Positions 1 through 10,054 of a stretch of DNA of 64,000 nucleotides are shown one piece after another (within the stretch, counting starts at the first letter, position 1; the number at the start of each line of letters is the position of its first letter). Made by a program: the position numbers and the translations under genes. Origin of the DNA: Lysobacterales bacterium PRO7 (lineage in GTDB: Bacteria > Pseudomonadota > Gammaproteobacteria > Xanthomonadales > Rhodanobacteraceae); NCBI GenBank assembly GCA_021404785.1, contig QWHH01000008.1, forward strand, positions 1 through 64,000. The letters run 5' to 3'. Below the pieces are notes generated by a model, which searched no databases, was not told where the DNA came from, and saw only the letters and a program-made list of their open reading frames with translations.

Positions 1-206
1 CCGACGGGCGCGCGCTGGCGCGCGCGGTGCGCGCGCGCGGCAAGGTCGATCCGGTGTTCGTCGCACAGGCGCGCGAACTCGCGACTGCATTACCGGCGCT
101 GCTGCGCGACGGCGACTTGTTGCTGATGATGGGGGCGGGCGATATCGGCGCGGTGGCGAACGAAATCGCCGCTGCCGGAATGCTGAAAAGTGGAAAAGTG
201 AACTGA
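1..206 (+). CDS. murC: UDP-N-acetylmuramate--L-alanine ligase MurC, C-terminal end (5' truncated by window)
   Basis: Only the last 67 residues or so are in the window, read in the frame that ends with TGA at 204-206. The piece contains a [13 protein letters not shown]-type segment, the typical end of the third (C-terminal) domain of Mur ligases. MurC adds L-alanine to UDP-MurNAc in the cytoplasm, the first step of peptide-stem assembly. It is followed directly by ddlB on the same strand, as in the conserved division and cell-wall cluster, which supports murC over other Mur ligases. The identification is by context plus a short motif; the catalytic domains lie outside the window. Confidence 0.85.
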   Translation, partial: DGRALARAVRARGKVDPVFVAQARELATALPALLRDGDLLLMMGAGDIGAVANEIAAAGMLKSGKVN

Positions 207-207
207 C

Positions 208-1140
208 ATGCGCATCACCGATGCCAGACAATTCGGACGTGTCGCCGTGGTCATGGGCGGAAATTCCGCCGAGCGCGAGGTGTCGCTCAATTCCGGCGCC
301 AATGTGCTGGCCGCGTTGAAGGCACGCGGGGTCGATGCGCACGGCATCGACGGCATTCCCGCATTGCTGGACGCGCTGCGTGCCGGCCACTTCTCCCGCG
401 TGTTCAACATCCTGCACGGTCGTGGCGGCGAAGATGGCGTGCTGCAGGGCGCACTGGCCTCGCTCGGAGTGCCGGTCACAGGCTCCGGCGTGCTTGGCTC
501 GGCGCTGTCGATGGACAAGATCCGCACCAAGCAGGTGTGGCAGTCGCTCGGAATGCCCACGCCGCGCTATCGGCGCCTTGCCAGCGGCGAGGACGTGGCT
601 GCGGCGGTGGCGGCGGTCGGGCTTCCGGTCGTGGTGAAACCTTCGCACGAGGGCTCCAGCGTCGGCATCACGCGCGTGCGCAAACAGGCCGACCTGGCGG
701 CCGCGGTGGAACAGGCAGCGCGCTACGACGGCGAATTGCTGATCGAGCAATTGATCGACGGCGACGAATTCACGGTCGGCATCCTGCAAGGCCAGGCATT
801 GCCGTCGATCCAGATTGTGCCGAAAGGCGAGTTCTACGATTACCACGCCAAGTATGTGGCCGAGGATACGCAATACCTGTGTCCGGGCCTGGACGACGCC
901 GGCGAGCGCGAAATCCGCACGCTGGCGGCAGCCGCGTTCGAAGCTGCCGGTTGCGCCGGCTGGGGGCGCGTGGATTTCATGCGCGATCACGACGGCAAAT
1001 TCTTCCTGCTTGAAGTCAACACGACACCGGGCATGACCAGCCACTCGCTGGTGCCCAAAGCTGCGCGCGCGGTCGGCATCGATTTCGAGGAACTGTGCTG
1101 GCGCATCCTGGAAACGAGTTTCGCCGGAGGTGGCCGATGA
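208..1140 (+). CDS. ddlB: D-alanine--D-alanine ligase (DdlB)
   Basis: A 310-residue ATP-grasp enzyme that joins two D-alanines for the peptidoglycan stem peptide. Visible motifs are the N-terminal [14 protein letters not shown] (about residues 17-30), the HGRGGEDG segment near 70, the nucleotide-binding [13 protein letters not shown] stretch near 142, and the C-terminal metal-binding [12 protein letters not shown] motif. The length is normal for the family. It begins one base after murC ends, and its stop overlaps the ftsQ start as ATGA, so translation is probably coupled. Cytoplasmic, part of the murC-ddlB-ftsQAZ operon. Confidence 0.97.
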   Translation: MRITDARQFGRVAVVMGGNSAEREVSLNSGANVLAALKARGVDAHGIDGIPALLDALRAGHFSRVFNILHGRGGEDGVLQGALASLGVPVTGSGVLGSALSMDKIRTKQVWQSLGMPTPRYRRLASGEDVAAAVAAVGLPVVVKPSHEGSSVGITRVRKQADLAAAVEQAARYDGELLIEQLIDGDEFTVGILQGQALPSIQIVPKGEFYDYHAKYVAEDTQYLCPGLDDAGEREIRTLAAAAFEAAGCAGWGRVDFMRDHDGKFFLLEVNTTPGMTSHSLVPKAARAVGIDFEELCWRILETSFAGGGR

Positions 1141-1916
1141 GCAACAGGATCTTGCTCAAGACCATGGGGTGGCTGATCGCGCTCACCATCGTCGCGTTGC
1201 CGGTTATCGGCGTGCTGCAGGGCTGGTTTGCAGCGGATCGCTGGCCGGTTCGTTTTCTGCAAGTCGAAGCCGAATACAACCACGTCAGCGCCGAGCAGAT
1301 CCGTGCCGCTGCCACTACGCAACTCGGAAAGGGTTTCTTTGCGCTGGACCTGGACGATGTCCGCGCTGCGGTCGCGCGCCTGCCCTGGGTCGCGAGCGTG
1401 GAAGCGCGCAAGCGCTGGCCGGATACGGTGGTGTTGCAGGTGCGCGAACGAGCGCCGTTTGCACGCTGGGGCCAAAACCGTCTTATTGACCGCGACGGCG
1501 CGGTGTTCACGGTTCCCGGCGGCGACGCATTGCAGGGACTGCCGCAGCTCGATGGACCCGATGATGCACGCGCCCAGGTCGTGGACTTCTATTCTGATCT
1601 CGTGCACCGGCTTTCCGGTAGCGGCTTGGTGTTGTCCGGCGTGAGCTTGAATCCGCGCGGCAGCTGGACGCTCACGCTGGCCAACGGCGCGCAGATCGCT
1701 CTTGGCCACAAGCAGGCCGACGTGCGTCTGACCCGCTTCCTTGCCGTGCTGCCGCAGCTGACCGCCGCGCACCCGAACGGTTTCCAGCATGCGGACCTGC
1801 GCTACAGCAATGGCTTCGCGGTGCTGTGGGCGGGCAATCCCGCGCCTTCCGCACAACCCAACGACCCATCCAAGACGGGCACGCCAGCGTCGCCCAAGCC
1901 CGAGGCGCATTCATGA
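1137..1916 (+). CDS. ftsQ: Cell division protein FtsQ
   Basis: A 259-residue bitopic divisome protein: short cytoplasmic N-terminus, one membrane segment (about residues 9-28, [20 protein letters not shown]), then a periplasmic POTRA domain (about 40-110, with the [18 protein letters not shown] segment typical of FtsQ/DivIB) and a beta domain. The tail is proline-rich and low in complexity. The start is the ATG that overlaps the ddlB stop (ATGA); an upstream in-frame start would lie inside ddlB and add a non-FtsQ leader. The stop in turn overlaps the ftsA start. FtsQ links early and late division proteins through FtsB and FtsL. Confidence 0.95.
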   Translation: MSNRILLKTMGWLIALTIVALPVIGVLQGWFAADRWPVRFLQVEAEYNHVSAEQIRAAATTQLGKGFFALDLDDVRAAVARLPWVASVEARKRWPDTVVLQVRERAPFARWGQNRLIDRDGAVFTVPGGDALQGLPQLDGPDDARAQVVDFYSDLVHRLSGSGLVLSGVSLNPRGSWTLTLANGAQIALGHKQADVRLTRFLAVLPQLTAAHPNGFQHADLRYSNGFAVLWAGNPAPSAQPNDPSKTGTPASPKPEAHS

Positions 1917-3151
1917 CCAAGGCCAAGAGCGACAAATCCCTGATTGTCGGCCTCGACATCGGCACTTCGAAAGTGGTGGCGATCGTCGGCGAGTACGCGC
2001 CGGGCGAGAGCGTGGAAGTCATCGGCATCGGCTCGCACGCCTCGCACGGGCTCAAACGCGGCGTGGTCGTGGACATCGAATCCACCGTGCAATCGATCCA
2101 GCGCGCGGTCGAGGAAGCCGAACTGATGGCCGGCTGCGAGATCCGTTCGGTGTATGCGGGCATCAGCGGCAGCCACATCAGCGGGCGCAATTCCCACGGC
2201 ACAGCCCCAATTCGCGACCGCGAAGTGACTGTGGCCGATGTCGAACACGTGCTCGACGCAGCCTGCGCGGTGGCGATCCCAGCCGACCAGCGCGTGCTCT
2301 ACAAGGAGCCGCAGGAATACATCGTCGACGGCCAGGAAGACATCCGCCATCCGATCGGCATGAGCGGGGTGCGCCTGGAGGCAAACGTACACATCGTCAC
2401 CGGCGCGGTCAGCACGGCGCAGAACATCACCAAGTGCGTGAACCGCTGCGGCCTGCAGGTGGACGACCTGATTCCGGCGGCAATCGCATCGAGCAAGTCG
2501 ATCCTGGTGCCGGATGAGCGCGAACTGGGCGTGTGCCTGGTCGATGTCGGCGCCGGCACCACCGACATTGCGATCTACATCCAGGGCGCGATCCGCCACA
2601 CCGCCAGCCTGCCGATCGGCGGCGACCAAGTCACGAACGACATTGCCCACGGCTTTCGCACGCCGACCGCGCACGCCGAGGAAATCAAGGTCAAGTACGC
2701 CTGCGCGCTGGCGCAACTCGCGCACGCCGAAGAAACCATCCAGGTGCCCAGCGTCGGCGACCGCCCGCCACGGCGTCTGGCGCGGCAGACATTGGCCGAG
2801 TGGGTGCAGCCGCGCTACGAGGAATTGTTCGGCATGGTGCAGGCCGAACTGCGCCGTTCCGGATTCGAAAGCATGGTCGCCGCCGGCGTCGTGCTGACGG
2901 GCGGTTCATCCAAGATGGAAGGCGTCGTCGAACTGGCCGAGGAAGTATTCCACCTGCCGGTACGCGTAGGCCTGCCGCAGCACGTGACCGGGTTGACCGA
3001 CGTGGTCGGCAATCCGATCCACGCGACCGGCGTCGGGCTGCTGTTGTACGGCAGCAAGCAGGACAACGTGCGCACCCCGATTGCCTCGCCGGGCAACGGT
3101 GCGAACGGCATGTTCGAGCGGGTGGTGCAGTGGATCAAGGGCGAGTTTTAG
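1913..3151 (+). CDS. ftsA: Cell division protein FtsA (actin-like)
   Basis: A 412-residue actin-fold ATPase that tethers FtsZ filaments to the inner membrane. The phosphate-binding loops GLDIGTSKV (about residues 13-21) and LVDVGAGTTDIA (near 205) and the adenosine motif VLTGGSSKMEG (near 330) are all visible. The protein ends in MFERVVQWIKGEF, which fits the amphipathic membrane-targeting helix. The start is the ATG overlapping the ftsQ TGA. A 172-bp gap follows before ftsZ, longer than elsewhere in the cluster, and may hold an ftsZ promoter. Confidence 0.97.
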   Translation: MTKAKSDKSLIVGLDIGTSKVVAIVGEYAPGESVEVIGIGSHASHGLKRGVVVDIESTVQSIQRAVEEAELMAGCEIRSVYAGISGSHISGRNSHGTAPIRDREVTVADVEHVLDAACAVAIPADQRVLYKEPQEYIVDGQEDIRHPIGMSGVRLEANVHIVTGAVSTAQNITKCVNRCGLQVDDLIPAAIASSKSILVPDERELGVCLVDVGAGTTDIAIYIQGAIRHTASLPIGGDQVTNDIAHGFRTPTAHAEEIKVKYACALAQLAHAEETIQVPSVGDRPPRRLARQTLAEWVQPRYEELFGMVQAELRRSGFESMVAAGVVLTGGSSKMEGVVELAEEVFHLPVRVGLPQHVTGLTDVVGNPIHATGVGLLLYGSKQDNVRTPIASPGNGANGMFERVVQWIKGEF

Positions 3152-3323
3152 TTTCATGCCGCGCACGGAAGCGCGGCAGGGTCCGAAACGGATCCAAAGG
3201 CCCGGCAACGGGCAACGCACGGGACATACGCCTGTTCCATGCGGCTGGCGGCGTCAGGAGATGCCGGCGGCGAACCAAAACTATTTCAACGCGTATAACC
3301 CTGGCTAGCGGAGGTTGGGAATC

Positions 3324-4499
3324 ATGTTCGAACTGGTCGAAAAACTCGCACCGAATGCGGTAATCAAGGTCATTGGCGTGGGCGGCGGCGGCGGCAACGC
3401 AGTCGCACACATGGTCGGCGCCAATGTCGACGGAGTGGACTTCATCTGTGCAAACACCGATGCGCAGGCGCTCAAGACAACGGGTGTGAAGAACACCTTG
3501 CAGTTGGGTAGCACGGTCACCAAGGGTTTGGGCGCCGGCGCCAATCCCGAGGTTGGCCGCCAGGCGGCGATGGAAGACCGCGAACGCATCCTCGAAATCC
3601 TGCACGGCGCCGACATGGTGTTCATCGCGGCCGGCATGGGCGGCGGCACCGGCACGGGCGCCGCGCCCGTGATCGCGCAGCTGGCAAAGGAACAGGGCAT
3701 TCTCACCGTGGCCGTGGTGACCAAGCCGTTCGTGTTCGAGGGCGGCAAGCGCATGCAGGCCGCGCTCAAGGGCATCGAGGATCTGGCCCAGCACGTCGAT
3801 TCCCTGATCACCGTGCCGAACGAGAAATTATTGCCTGTACTTGGCAAGAACGTCGCCTTCAAGGCGGCATTGGGTGCATCCAACGACGTGTTGCTCGGCG
3901 CGGTGCAGGGCATTGCCGACCTGATCACCCATCCGGGAATGGTCAACGTCGATTTCGCCGACGTGCGTACGGTCATGTCCGAGATGGGCATGGCCATGAT
4001 GGGCAACGGCAGCGCGCGCGGCGATGACCGCGCCGTTGCCGCGGCCGAGGCGGCCATCAATAATCCGTTGCTCGAAGACGTGAATCTGACTGGCGCTTGC
4101 GGCCTGCTGGTCAATGTCACGGCCGGCGAAAACCTCACCCTGCAGGAATACAGCGAGATCGGCAGGATCGTGCACGAATTTGCCTCGGACGACGCAAAAG
4201 TGATCATGGGCATGGCCCTGGATCCGGAAATGCAGGACGAGGTGCGCGTGACCGTGGTTGCGACCGGGCTGAACCGCAACATGGCGCGGCACGTGGTACG
4301 CCGAGAAGATCAGGTCGTCGCGCAGCGGCCGCAGCTGGTCAAATTAAAGCGCACGGGAACCGACGACATGCCGGTGGATTACCTCGATGCCGCGCCGACC
4401 ACGCCAGCGACGCGAGCTGTCGCGGAGACGGCGCGGACGAAAAGCGAACAGCAGCAATTGCTGGATATTCCGGCGTTCCTGCGCAAACAGGCGGACTGA
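3324..4499 (+). CDS. ftsZ: Cell division protein FtsZ (tubulin-like GTPase)
   Basis: A 391-residue tubulin homologue that forms the Z ring. The GTP-binding GVGGGGGNAV loop (about residues 18-27) and the tubulin signature GGGTGTGAAP (about 105-114) are intact. The C-terminal peptide DIPAFLRKQAD, which binds FtsA and ZipA, is at the very end. The ATG at 3324 is preceded by GGAGG at 3310-3314 with good spacing. An in-frame TTG at 3315 overlaps the spacer and is unlikely to be used. A strong terminator follows at 4575-4604, closing the division operon. Confidence 0.98.
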   Translation: MFELVEKLAPNAVIKVIGVGGGGGNAVAHMVGANVDGVDFICANTDAQALKTTGVKNTLQLGSTVTKGLGAGANPEVGRQAAMEDRERILEILHGADMVFIAAGMGGGTGTGAAPVIAQLAKEQGILTVAVVTKPFVFEGGKRMQAALKGIEDLAQHVDSLITVPNEKLLPVLGKNVAFKAALGASNDVLLGAVQGIADLITHPGMVNVDFADVRTVMSEMGMAMMGNGSARGDDRAVAAAEAAINNPLLEDVNLTGACGLLVNVTAGENLTLQEYSEIGRIVHEFASDDAKVIMGMALDPEMQDEVRVTVVATGLNRNMARHVVRREDQVVAQRPQLVKLKRTGTDDMPVDYLDAAPTTPATRAVAETARTKSEQQQLLDIPAFLRKQAD

Positions 4500-4574
4500 A
4501 CCGGTTCCGCCAACGGCGGCTTTCCACAGTCGCCACCCAGGCACGACGGCGTAGTCGTGTCATTCTCCGCCATG

Positions 4575-4604
4575 GCGGCGACGCAAAGTCGCCGCTTTTT
4601 TTTT
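4575..4604 (+). terminator. Rho-independent terminator after ftsZ
   Basis: An 8-bp perfect GC-rich stem (GCGGCGAC / GTCGCCGC) with a GCAAA loop is followed by nine T residues. This is a textbook intrinsic terminator, 75 bp past the ftsZ stop, so lpxC probably has its own promoter in the 145 bp that follow. Confidence 0.92.
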
Positions 4605-4749
4605 GCGTTCGCCAGACCAGCCCATGGTTTGTGTTGTTTTTTTGCGACACAATGTCGGGAATTTGCAGCGTTTTACTTTTCCGGCTGTTTCGGCTGTGTT
4701 ACGATTCCGCGCGTTTTGCCGCTCCTGCCCCAGGGGACACATAAAAAAA

Positions 4750-5661
4750 ATGATCAGACAGCGCACACTCAAGAATGTGATTCGCGCGACGGGTGTCGGT
4801 TTGCATACCGGTGAAAAGGTCTACATGACCTTGCGTCCGGCAGCAGTCGACACCGGCATCGTCTTTCGTCGCGTGGATATGGACCCGCCGGTCGAGATTC
4901 GCTCCTGCTGCGAAAACGTCGGCGATACCCGTCTTTCCACGACCCTGGTCAAGGGTGATGTCCGCATCGCCACGATCGAACACCTGCTGTCGGCCATTGC
5001 CGGGCTGGGCATCGACAACGCCTACGTGGATCTGTCCGCGCCGGAAGTTCCGATCATGGATGGCAGCGCCGGCCCGTTCGTGTTCCTGCTGCAATCGGCG
5101 GGAATCGAGGAACAATCCGCAGCCAAGCGTTTCGTGCGCATCAAGAAGCCGATCATCGTGCGCGATGGCGACAAATGGGCTCGCTTCGAGCCGTTCGACG
5201 GCTTCAAGGTCGGTTTCTCCATCGATTTCGACCACCCCATCTTCACCCGTCGCACGTCCAGCGCGGAAATCGACTTTTCCACGACGTCCTTCGTCAAGGA
5301 AGTCTCGCGCGCGCGCACGTTCGGATTCATGCGCGACATCGAGATGCTGCGCGAAAAAAACCTCGCGCTCGGCGGTTCGATGGACAACGCCATCGTCCTT
5401 GACGATTACCGCGTCCTCAACGAAGACGGCCTGCGCTACGAAGACGAATTCGTCAAGCACAAGATTCTGGACGCCATCGGCGATCTGTACCTGCTTGGGC
5501 ACAGCCTGATCGGCGCGTTTTACGGCCACAAGTCCGGCCACGAATTGAACAACAAGCTGCTGCGCGCGCTGATTGCCGAAAGGAAGGCCTGGGAAGAGGT
5601 CGTTTTCGAGGATCCGGCCAAGGCGCCGATTTCCTATGCGCACCCGGCTCAGGCGATGTAA
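4750..5661 (+). CDS. lpxC: UDP-3-O-acyl-N-acetylglucosamine deacetylase LpxC
   Basis: A 303-residue zinc amidase that catalyses the committed step of lipid A synthesis. The zinc-ligand region TIEHLLSA (His78) is visible, as is the second motif around [16 protein letters not shown] with its His and Asp and the downstream [10 protein letters not shown] histidine. The start [23 protein letters not shown] matches the family N-terminus; a longer in-frame reading from 4603 would overlap the T-tract of the upstream terminator. A TACGAT at 4700-4705 could be a -10 box, although its -35 is poor. The order ftsZ-lpxC is conserved in gammaproteobacteria. Confidence 0.97.
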   Translation: MIRQRTLKNVIRATGVGLHTGEKVYMTLRPAAVDTGIVFRRVDMDPPVEIRSCCENVGDTRLSTTLVKGDVRIATIEHLLSAIAGLGIDNAYVDLSAPEVPIMDGSAGPFVFLLQSAGIEEQSAAKRFVRIKKPIIVRDGDKWARFEPFDGFKVGFSIDFDHPIFTRRTSSAEIDFSTTSFVKEVSRARTFGFMRDIEMLREKNLALGGSMDNAIVLDDYRVLNEDGLRYEDEFVKHKILDAIGDLYLLGHSLIGAFYGHKSGHELNNKLLRALIAERKAWEEVVFEDPAKAPISYAHPAQAM

Positions 5662-5671
5662 GGTTTAACGT

Positions 5672-5691
5672 CGCCGTCACGCAAGACGGCG
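5672..5691. terminator. Hairpin between convergent lpxC and dciA
   Basis: A 7-bp perfect inverted repeat (CGCCGTC / GACGGCG) with a 6-base loop lies between the convergent ends of lpxC and dciA. There is no T-tract on either strand, so the terminator role is only suggested by position. Confidence 0.35.
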
Positions 5692-5728
5692 GCGCCTGCG
5701 GGCAGAATCGTGCCCGTCTCGGGAAGAA

Positions 5729-6172
5729 CTATTCGGCAAGGGATGCCAAACGGAGGTACGCGGCCCGGAGTTCCGGGTCGGCGACGGAATGCGCCGCTGT
5801 CCTTAGATGCTCGGCAGCGGCACATGAAAGCGGTCTACGCCTGATCTGCTCCGGGGGAACGGGGGGCAGGGGTGCCACTTTCACGGCGAATTTCCCGATC
5901 GGGGTGCCCGCGATTTTGCGCGCTTCGGCCAACAGCGTCGCTTGATGAAAGCGCAGCTTGGCCGCCCATGCCGGGGAAGACGCCAGGAAGACGAGCCGTC
6001 CGGCCCGCAGATCCGCCAGGCAACACTGGCGGCGCAACGGGTCGGGCAGGCACTGGCGCAAGGTGCGATCCAATGCGTCCAACGCCTTCGCGTGCGCAGC
6101 CAGCGCGGCGACCGCGGGAACCTCGCCGATACTCCGGGCGGGTGGATGTTTTTTGGATGCAGCACGTTGCAT
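5729..6172 (-). CDS. dciA: DUF721 protein, DciA-type replicative helicase loader
   Basis: A 147-residue protein with the DUF721 core (DRTLRQCLPDPLRRQCCLADLRAGRLVFLASSPAWAAKLRF...). DciA proteins load the DnaB helicase in bacteria that lack DnaC or DnaI. The position between lpxC and secA is the usual one in Xanthomonadales and pseudomonads. The internal ATG at 6172 (MQRAASKKHPP) was chosen; the longer form from 6232 would overlap the start of the divergent peptidase gene and adds a non-conserved leader. The C-terminal tail after about residue 110 is variable. Family assignment is good; function follows from the family. Confidence 0.8.
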   Translation of the reverse strand: MQRAASKKHPPARSIGEVPAVAALAAHAKALDALDRTLRQCLPDPLRRQCCLADLRAGRLVFLASSPAWAAKLRFHQATLLAEARKIAGTPIGKFAVKVAPLPPVPPEQIRRRPLSCAAAEHLRTAAHSVADPELRAAYLRLASLAE

Positions 6173-6202
6173 GGCGTTAACCGGATGAAAGAGCCCGTCG
6201 GC

Positions 6203-7144
6203 ATGAACATCATAATCGTCGCCAAGCCGCACGCCACCCCCAGGGCGCTGGACCTCAACTGCTGGCGCATGCGCGCCAAACTGTCAGGCCTGGCCCTGTT
6301 GTGCATTCTATGTTTCGGCGGCGCGGGCTTTGCCGCCGCATTGCTGTTCGCCAACCCGCAAAGCCGCGCCTTGCATGAGCTGCGCGCCTTGCAGGCGCAA
6401 ATCGGCGTGCAACAACAAAGTGTGAGCCAACTCGAATCCTCCTCGCAGCGCAACCTGAACGCACTGGCCATCCAGCTTGGCTCCCTGCAGGCGCGTGCAC
6501 TGCGCCTGGATGCGCTCGGCCAGCGTCTGGCCCAGGTCGGCAAGCTCGATCCGGACGAGTTCGATTTTGCCTCCGAACCTGGCCTTGGCGGCCCGGAGGA
6601 CGCGAACGCGAAGCCGCTGCCGCTGAATGCCGATCTGGCGGACAACATCGCCAGTTTGCGCGGCCAGTTCCGCGACGAGGAAACGCGCCTGAACGTTCTC
6701 GAACAACTGTTGCTGGATCGCCGCGTCGACAACGAACTGTTGCCCAAGGGCTATCCGGTGGCGAACGGCTATATCGGTTCCGGGTTCGGTTCGCGCACCG
6801 ATCCGATGGGCGGCGGTACCGAACACCACCTCGGCATCGATTTTGACGCGCCGGCGGGCACCGCGATCCACGCCGTGGCCGATGGCGTGATCACCTTCGT
6901 CGGCCAGCGCAGCGGATACGGAAACGTGGTCGAAATCGACCACGGCAACGGATACATGACCCGTTATGCCCACAACAACAAGAACCTGGCTACCGTCGGC
7001 GAGCGTGTCCGCGCCGGGCAGACAATCGCACGCGTCGGATCGACCGGTCGCGCGACCGGTCCGCATTGCCATTTCGAAGTCTGGCTGCACGGTCGCGCGG
7101 TGAATCCCATCGCCTACGTGAACGCGGCGACGAAGAAGATCTGA
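6203..7144 (+). CDS. M23-family metallopeptidase, membrane-anchored
   Basis: A 313-residue predicted periplasmic peptidoglycan endopeptidase. An N-terminal membrane segment (about residues 28-50) is followed by a glutamine- and leucine-rich coiled coil (about 57-130) and a C-terminal LytM/M23 domain. The zinc and catalytic residues look intact: the His and Asp of EHHLGIDFDAP and the HxH of GPHCHFEVW. Intact residues suggest an active enzyme rather than an EnvC- or NlpD-like activator. It sits between dciA and secA, a conserved place in Xanthomonadales. An ATG at 6185 would add six residues. Confidence 0.9.
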   Translation: MNIIIVAKPHATPRALDLNCWRMRAKLSGLALLCILCFGGAGFAAALLFANPQSRALHELRALQAQIGVQQQSVSQLESSSQRNLNALAIQLGSLQARALRLDALGQRLAQVGKLDPDEFDFASEPGLGGPEDANAKPLPLNADLADNIASLRGQFRDEETRLNVLEQLLLDRRVDNELLPKGYPVANGYIGSGFGSRTDPMGGGTEHHLGIDFDAPAGTAIHAVADGVITFVGQRSGYGNVVEIDHGNGYMTRYAHNNKNLATVGERVRAGQTIARVGSTGRATGPHCHFEVWLHGRAVNPIAYVNAATKKI

Positions 7145-7297
7145 TTTCGCGCTTTTTTTGAGATTCCCTTGAATGGGGCCGCGAGCGACCCCATTCCCTT
7201 GCAAACTGCGCGCAGCGCCGTATCATGCCGCGGCCCTTCGCCTCGGCTGCCGACGTGCTGCCGTGCTTCCATTTTTCCTTCAAAGTCCGCTTACCTC

Positions 7298-10054
7298 ATG
7301 CTCAATCGCATCCTGACTGGCGTTTTCGGCAGCCGCAACGAACGCCTGCTGCGCCAGATGAACAAGACCGTGGCGAAGATCAATGCGCTGGAGCCGGGCC
7401 TGAAATCCCTTTCCGATGACGATCTGCGCGCCAAGACCGACGAATTCCGCAAGCGTCTGGCCGACGGCGCCAAGCTCGATTCCCTGCTGCCGGAAGCCTT
7501 TGCCGTCGTGCGCGAAGCGTCGCGGCGCGTGCTCGGCCTGCGCCATTACGACGTGCAGTTGATCGGCGGCATGGTGCTGCACCAGGGCAAGATCGCCGAG
7601 ATGCGCACGGGCGAAGGCAAGACCCTGGTCGCCACTTTGCCGGTTTATCTGAACGCGCTGGAAGGCAAGGGCGTGCACGTGGTCACGGTGAACGATTACC
7701 TGGCCAAGCGCGACTCGGCGTGGATGGGCAAGGTCTACGGGTTTCTCGGCATGACCGTCGGCGTGGTCTGGCCGGGGATGGAACACACGGACAAGGGTCA
7801 GGCTTACGCCGCCGACATTACCTACGGAACCAATAACGAATTCGGTTTCGACTATTTGCGCGACAACATGGCGCTGACGCGCGAGCAGCGCCACCAGCGC
7901 GGCCTGCATTACGCGATCGTCGACGAGGTCGATTCGATCCTGATCGACGAAGCGCGCACGCCCCTGATCATCTCCGGCCCGTCCGACGACTCGCCGCAGT
8001 TGTACATCAAGATCAACCGGATCGTGCCCAAGCTGACGCGTCAGGCCAAGGAAAGCGAGCCGGACAAGCCGCATGTTCCCGGCGACTACTACGTCGACGA
8101 GAAACAGAAGCAGGTGCACCTGTCCGAAGACGGCATGGAACACGCCGAACAGATCCTGCGTGACGAAGGCATCATCGGCGACGGCGAGAGCCTGTACGAC
8201 ACCAAGCACCTGGCCGTCGTGCATCACCTCAACGCTGCGCTGCGCGCGAACGCGCTGTACCACCGCGACCAGGAATACATCGTGCGCGATGGCGAGGTGA
8301 TCATCGTCGATGAATTCACCGGCCGTACCCTGCAGGGGCGGCGCTGGTCCGACGGTCTGCACCAGGCGGTCGAGGCGAAGGAAGGCGTGCCTATCCAGCG
8401 CGAAAACCAGACCCTGGCATCGATCACGTTCCAGAACCTGTTCCGCATGTACAAGAAGCTGGCCGGCATGACCGGCACGGCCGATACCGAAGCGTTCGAG
8501 TTCCAGAGCATCTATGGCCTGGAAGTGGTGGTCATCCCGACCCACAAGCCGATGATCCGCAAGGACAACCAGGACATCGTGTTTCTGAAGCAGAAGTACA
8601 AGTTCGAGGCAGTGATCGAGGACATCAAGGACTGCCACCAGCGTGGTCAGCCGGTGCTGGTCGGCACCACCTCCATCGAAACTTCCGAACTGCTTTCGGA
8701 ATTGCTCAAGAAGCAAAAGCCGCCGGTCCCGCACGAGGTGCTCAACGCCAAGCAGCACGAACGCGAAGCGCAGATCGTCGCCCAGGCCGGCCGCCCCGGC
8801 GCTGTGACGATCGCCACCAACATGGCCGGCCGCGGCACTGACATCGTGCTCGGCGGTTCGCTCGACGCCGAACTCGCGGCGCTGCCGCCGGAAACCGGCG
8901 AAGCCGAGCGCGAAAAGATCAAGGCCGACTGGCAGAAGCGCCACGACGAAGTGCTCACCGCCGGCGGCCTGCATATCGTTGGAACCGAACGGCATGAGTC
9001 GCGCCGCATCGACAACCAGTTGCGCGGCCGTTCCGGCCGCCAGGGCGATCCGGGCTCGAGCCGCTTCTACCTGTCGCTGGAAGATTCGCTGATGCGCATC
9101 TTCGCGCCGGACTGGGTCACGCGCTGGATGCAGCTGTTCGGCATGAAGGAACACGAAGCGCTCGAAGACCGCATGATCACGCGCGTCATCGAGAAATCGC
9201 AGCGCAAGGTCGAGTCGCACAACTTCGACATCCGCAAGCACCTGCTCGAGTTCGACGATACCGCGAACGACCAGCGCAAGGTCATCTACGAACAGCGCAA
9301 CGAACTGCTCGATTCGGATGATGTCTCGCAGAACATCGCCGGCATCCGCTATGACGTTTTCGCCACCCTGTGCCAGCGTTTCGTTCCGCCGGACAGCGTG
9401 GACGAGCAATGGGACGTTGCGGGTCTGGAGCGTGCGCTGGAATCCGACTTCGGATTCAAATTTGACCTGCCCCGCTGGGTCGAGCAGCAAAAAGATATTT
9501 CCGCCGACGGCGTGCGCGAGCACGTGCTCGAGGAAGTGGAGCGATTCTTCCGCGAGAAGGAGGCGATGTACGGTTCGGAGATCATGCGCGCGGCGGAGAA
9601 ATTCTTCCTGCTGCAGGTACTCGACCAGTACTGGAAGGAACACCTGGCGGCGATGGACTACCTGCGCCAGGGCATCTACTTGCGCGGCTATGCGCAGGTG
9701 CAGCCCAAGCAGGAGTTCAAGCGCGAATCGTTCATCCTGTTCGAGCGCATGCTCGATGAGGTCAAGGCCGAAGTCGTGCAGCGCCTGGCACGCATCCGCA
9801 TCCAGAGCCAGGCCGAAGTCGAGGCGATGGAAGAGCGCCAGCGCCAGGAAGCCGAACGCCGTGCGCTGGAGTTCCAGCATGCCGAGAGCGTCGGCGTGGC
9901 CGCGGGTGCGGTGCAGGCGGCTGCCGGCGCGGCCGAGGCGATTCCGCAGTCGCACACGCCAGTGACGCGCGACCAACCCAAGGTCGGCCGCAATGACCCG
10001 TGTCCGTGCGGGTCAGGCAAGAAATACAAGCAGTGCCACGGCAGACTCGCCTGA
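7298..10054 (+). CDS. secA: Preprotein translocase ATPase SecA
   Basis: A 918-residue motor that drives secretory proteins through SecYEG. The N-terminus [22 protein letters not shown] is typical. Walker A appears as [17 protein letters not shown] (near residue 103), Walker B as [20 protein letters not shown], and the C-terminal zinc finger as [14 protein letters not shown], used for SecB and lipid contact. The ATG at 7298 gives the family N-terminus; the open frame runs upstream to 7169 but that leader is not SecA-like. The 153-bp region upstream has no recognisable SecM, the arrest peptide that precedes secA in enterics. Confidence 0.98.
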   Translation: MLNRILTGVFGSRNERLLRQMNKTVAKINALEPGLKSLSDDDLRAKTDEFRKRLADGAKLDSLLPEAFAVVREASRRVLGLRHYDVQLIGGMVLHQGKIAEMRTGEGKTLVATLPVYLNALEGKGVHVVTVNDYLAKRDSAWMGKVYGFLGMTVGVVWPGMEHTDKGQAYAADITYGTNNEFGFDYLRDNMALTREQRHQRGLHYAIVDEVDSILIDEARTPLIISGPSDDSPQLYIKINRIVPKLTRQAKESEPDKPHVPGDYYVDEKQKQVHLSEDGMEHAEQILRDEGIIGDGESLYDTKHLAVVHHLNAALRANALYHRDQEYIVRDGEVIIVDEFTGRTLQGRRWSDGLHQAVEAKEGVPIQRENQTLASITFQNLFRMYKKLAGMTGTADTEAFEFQSIYGLEVVVIPTHKPMIRKDNQDIVFLKQKYKFEAVIEDIKDCHQRGQPVLVGTTSIETSELLSELLKKQKPPVPHEVLNAKQHEREAQIVAQAGRPGAVTIATNMAGRGTDIVLGGSLDAELAALPPETGEAEREKIKADWQKRHDEVLTAGGLHIVGTERHESRRIDNQLRGRSGRQGDPGSSRFYLSLEDSLMRIFAPDWVTRWMQLFGMKEHEALEDRMITRVIEKSQRKVESHNFDIRKHLLEFDDTANDQRKVIYEQRNELLDSDDVSQNIAGIRYDVFATLCQRFVPPDSVDEQWDVAGLERALESDFGFKFDLPRWVEQQKDISADGVREHVLEEVERFFREKEAMYGSEIMRAAEKFFLLQVLDQYWKEHLAAMDYLRQGIYLRGYAQVQPKQEFKRESFILFERMLDEVKAEVVQRLARIRIQSQAEVEAMEERQRQEAERRALEFQHAESVGVAAGAVQAAAGAAEAIPQSHTPVTRDQPKVGRNDPCPCGSGKKYKQCHGRLA

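Noticed and set aside
7169-7297. In-frame upstream extension of secA
   Set aside because: The leader is Ser/Pro/Arg-rich, contains a hairpin and does not resemble SecA; the ATG at 7298 gives the family N-terminus.
7280-9976. 898-codon minus-strand open frame opposite secA
   Set aside because: Perfect shadow of secA with His/Ala/Asp-rich antisense composition; no motifs.
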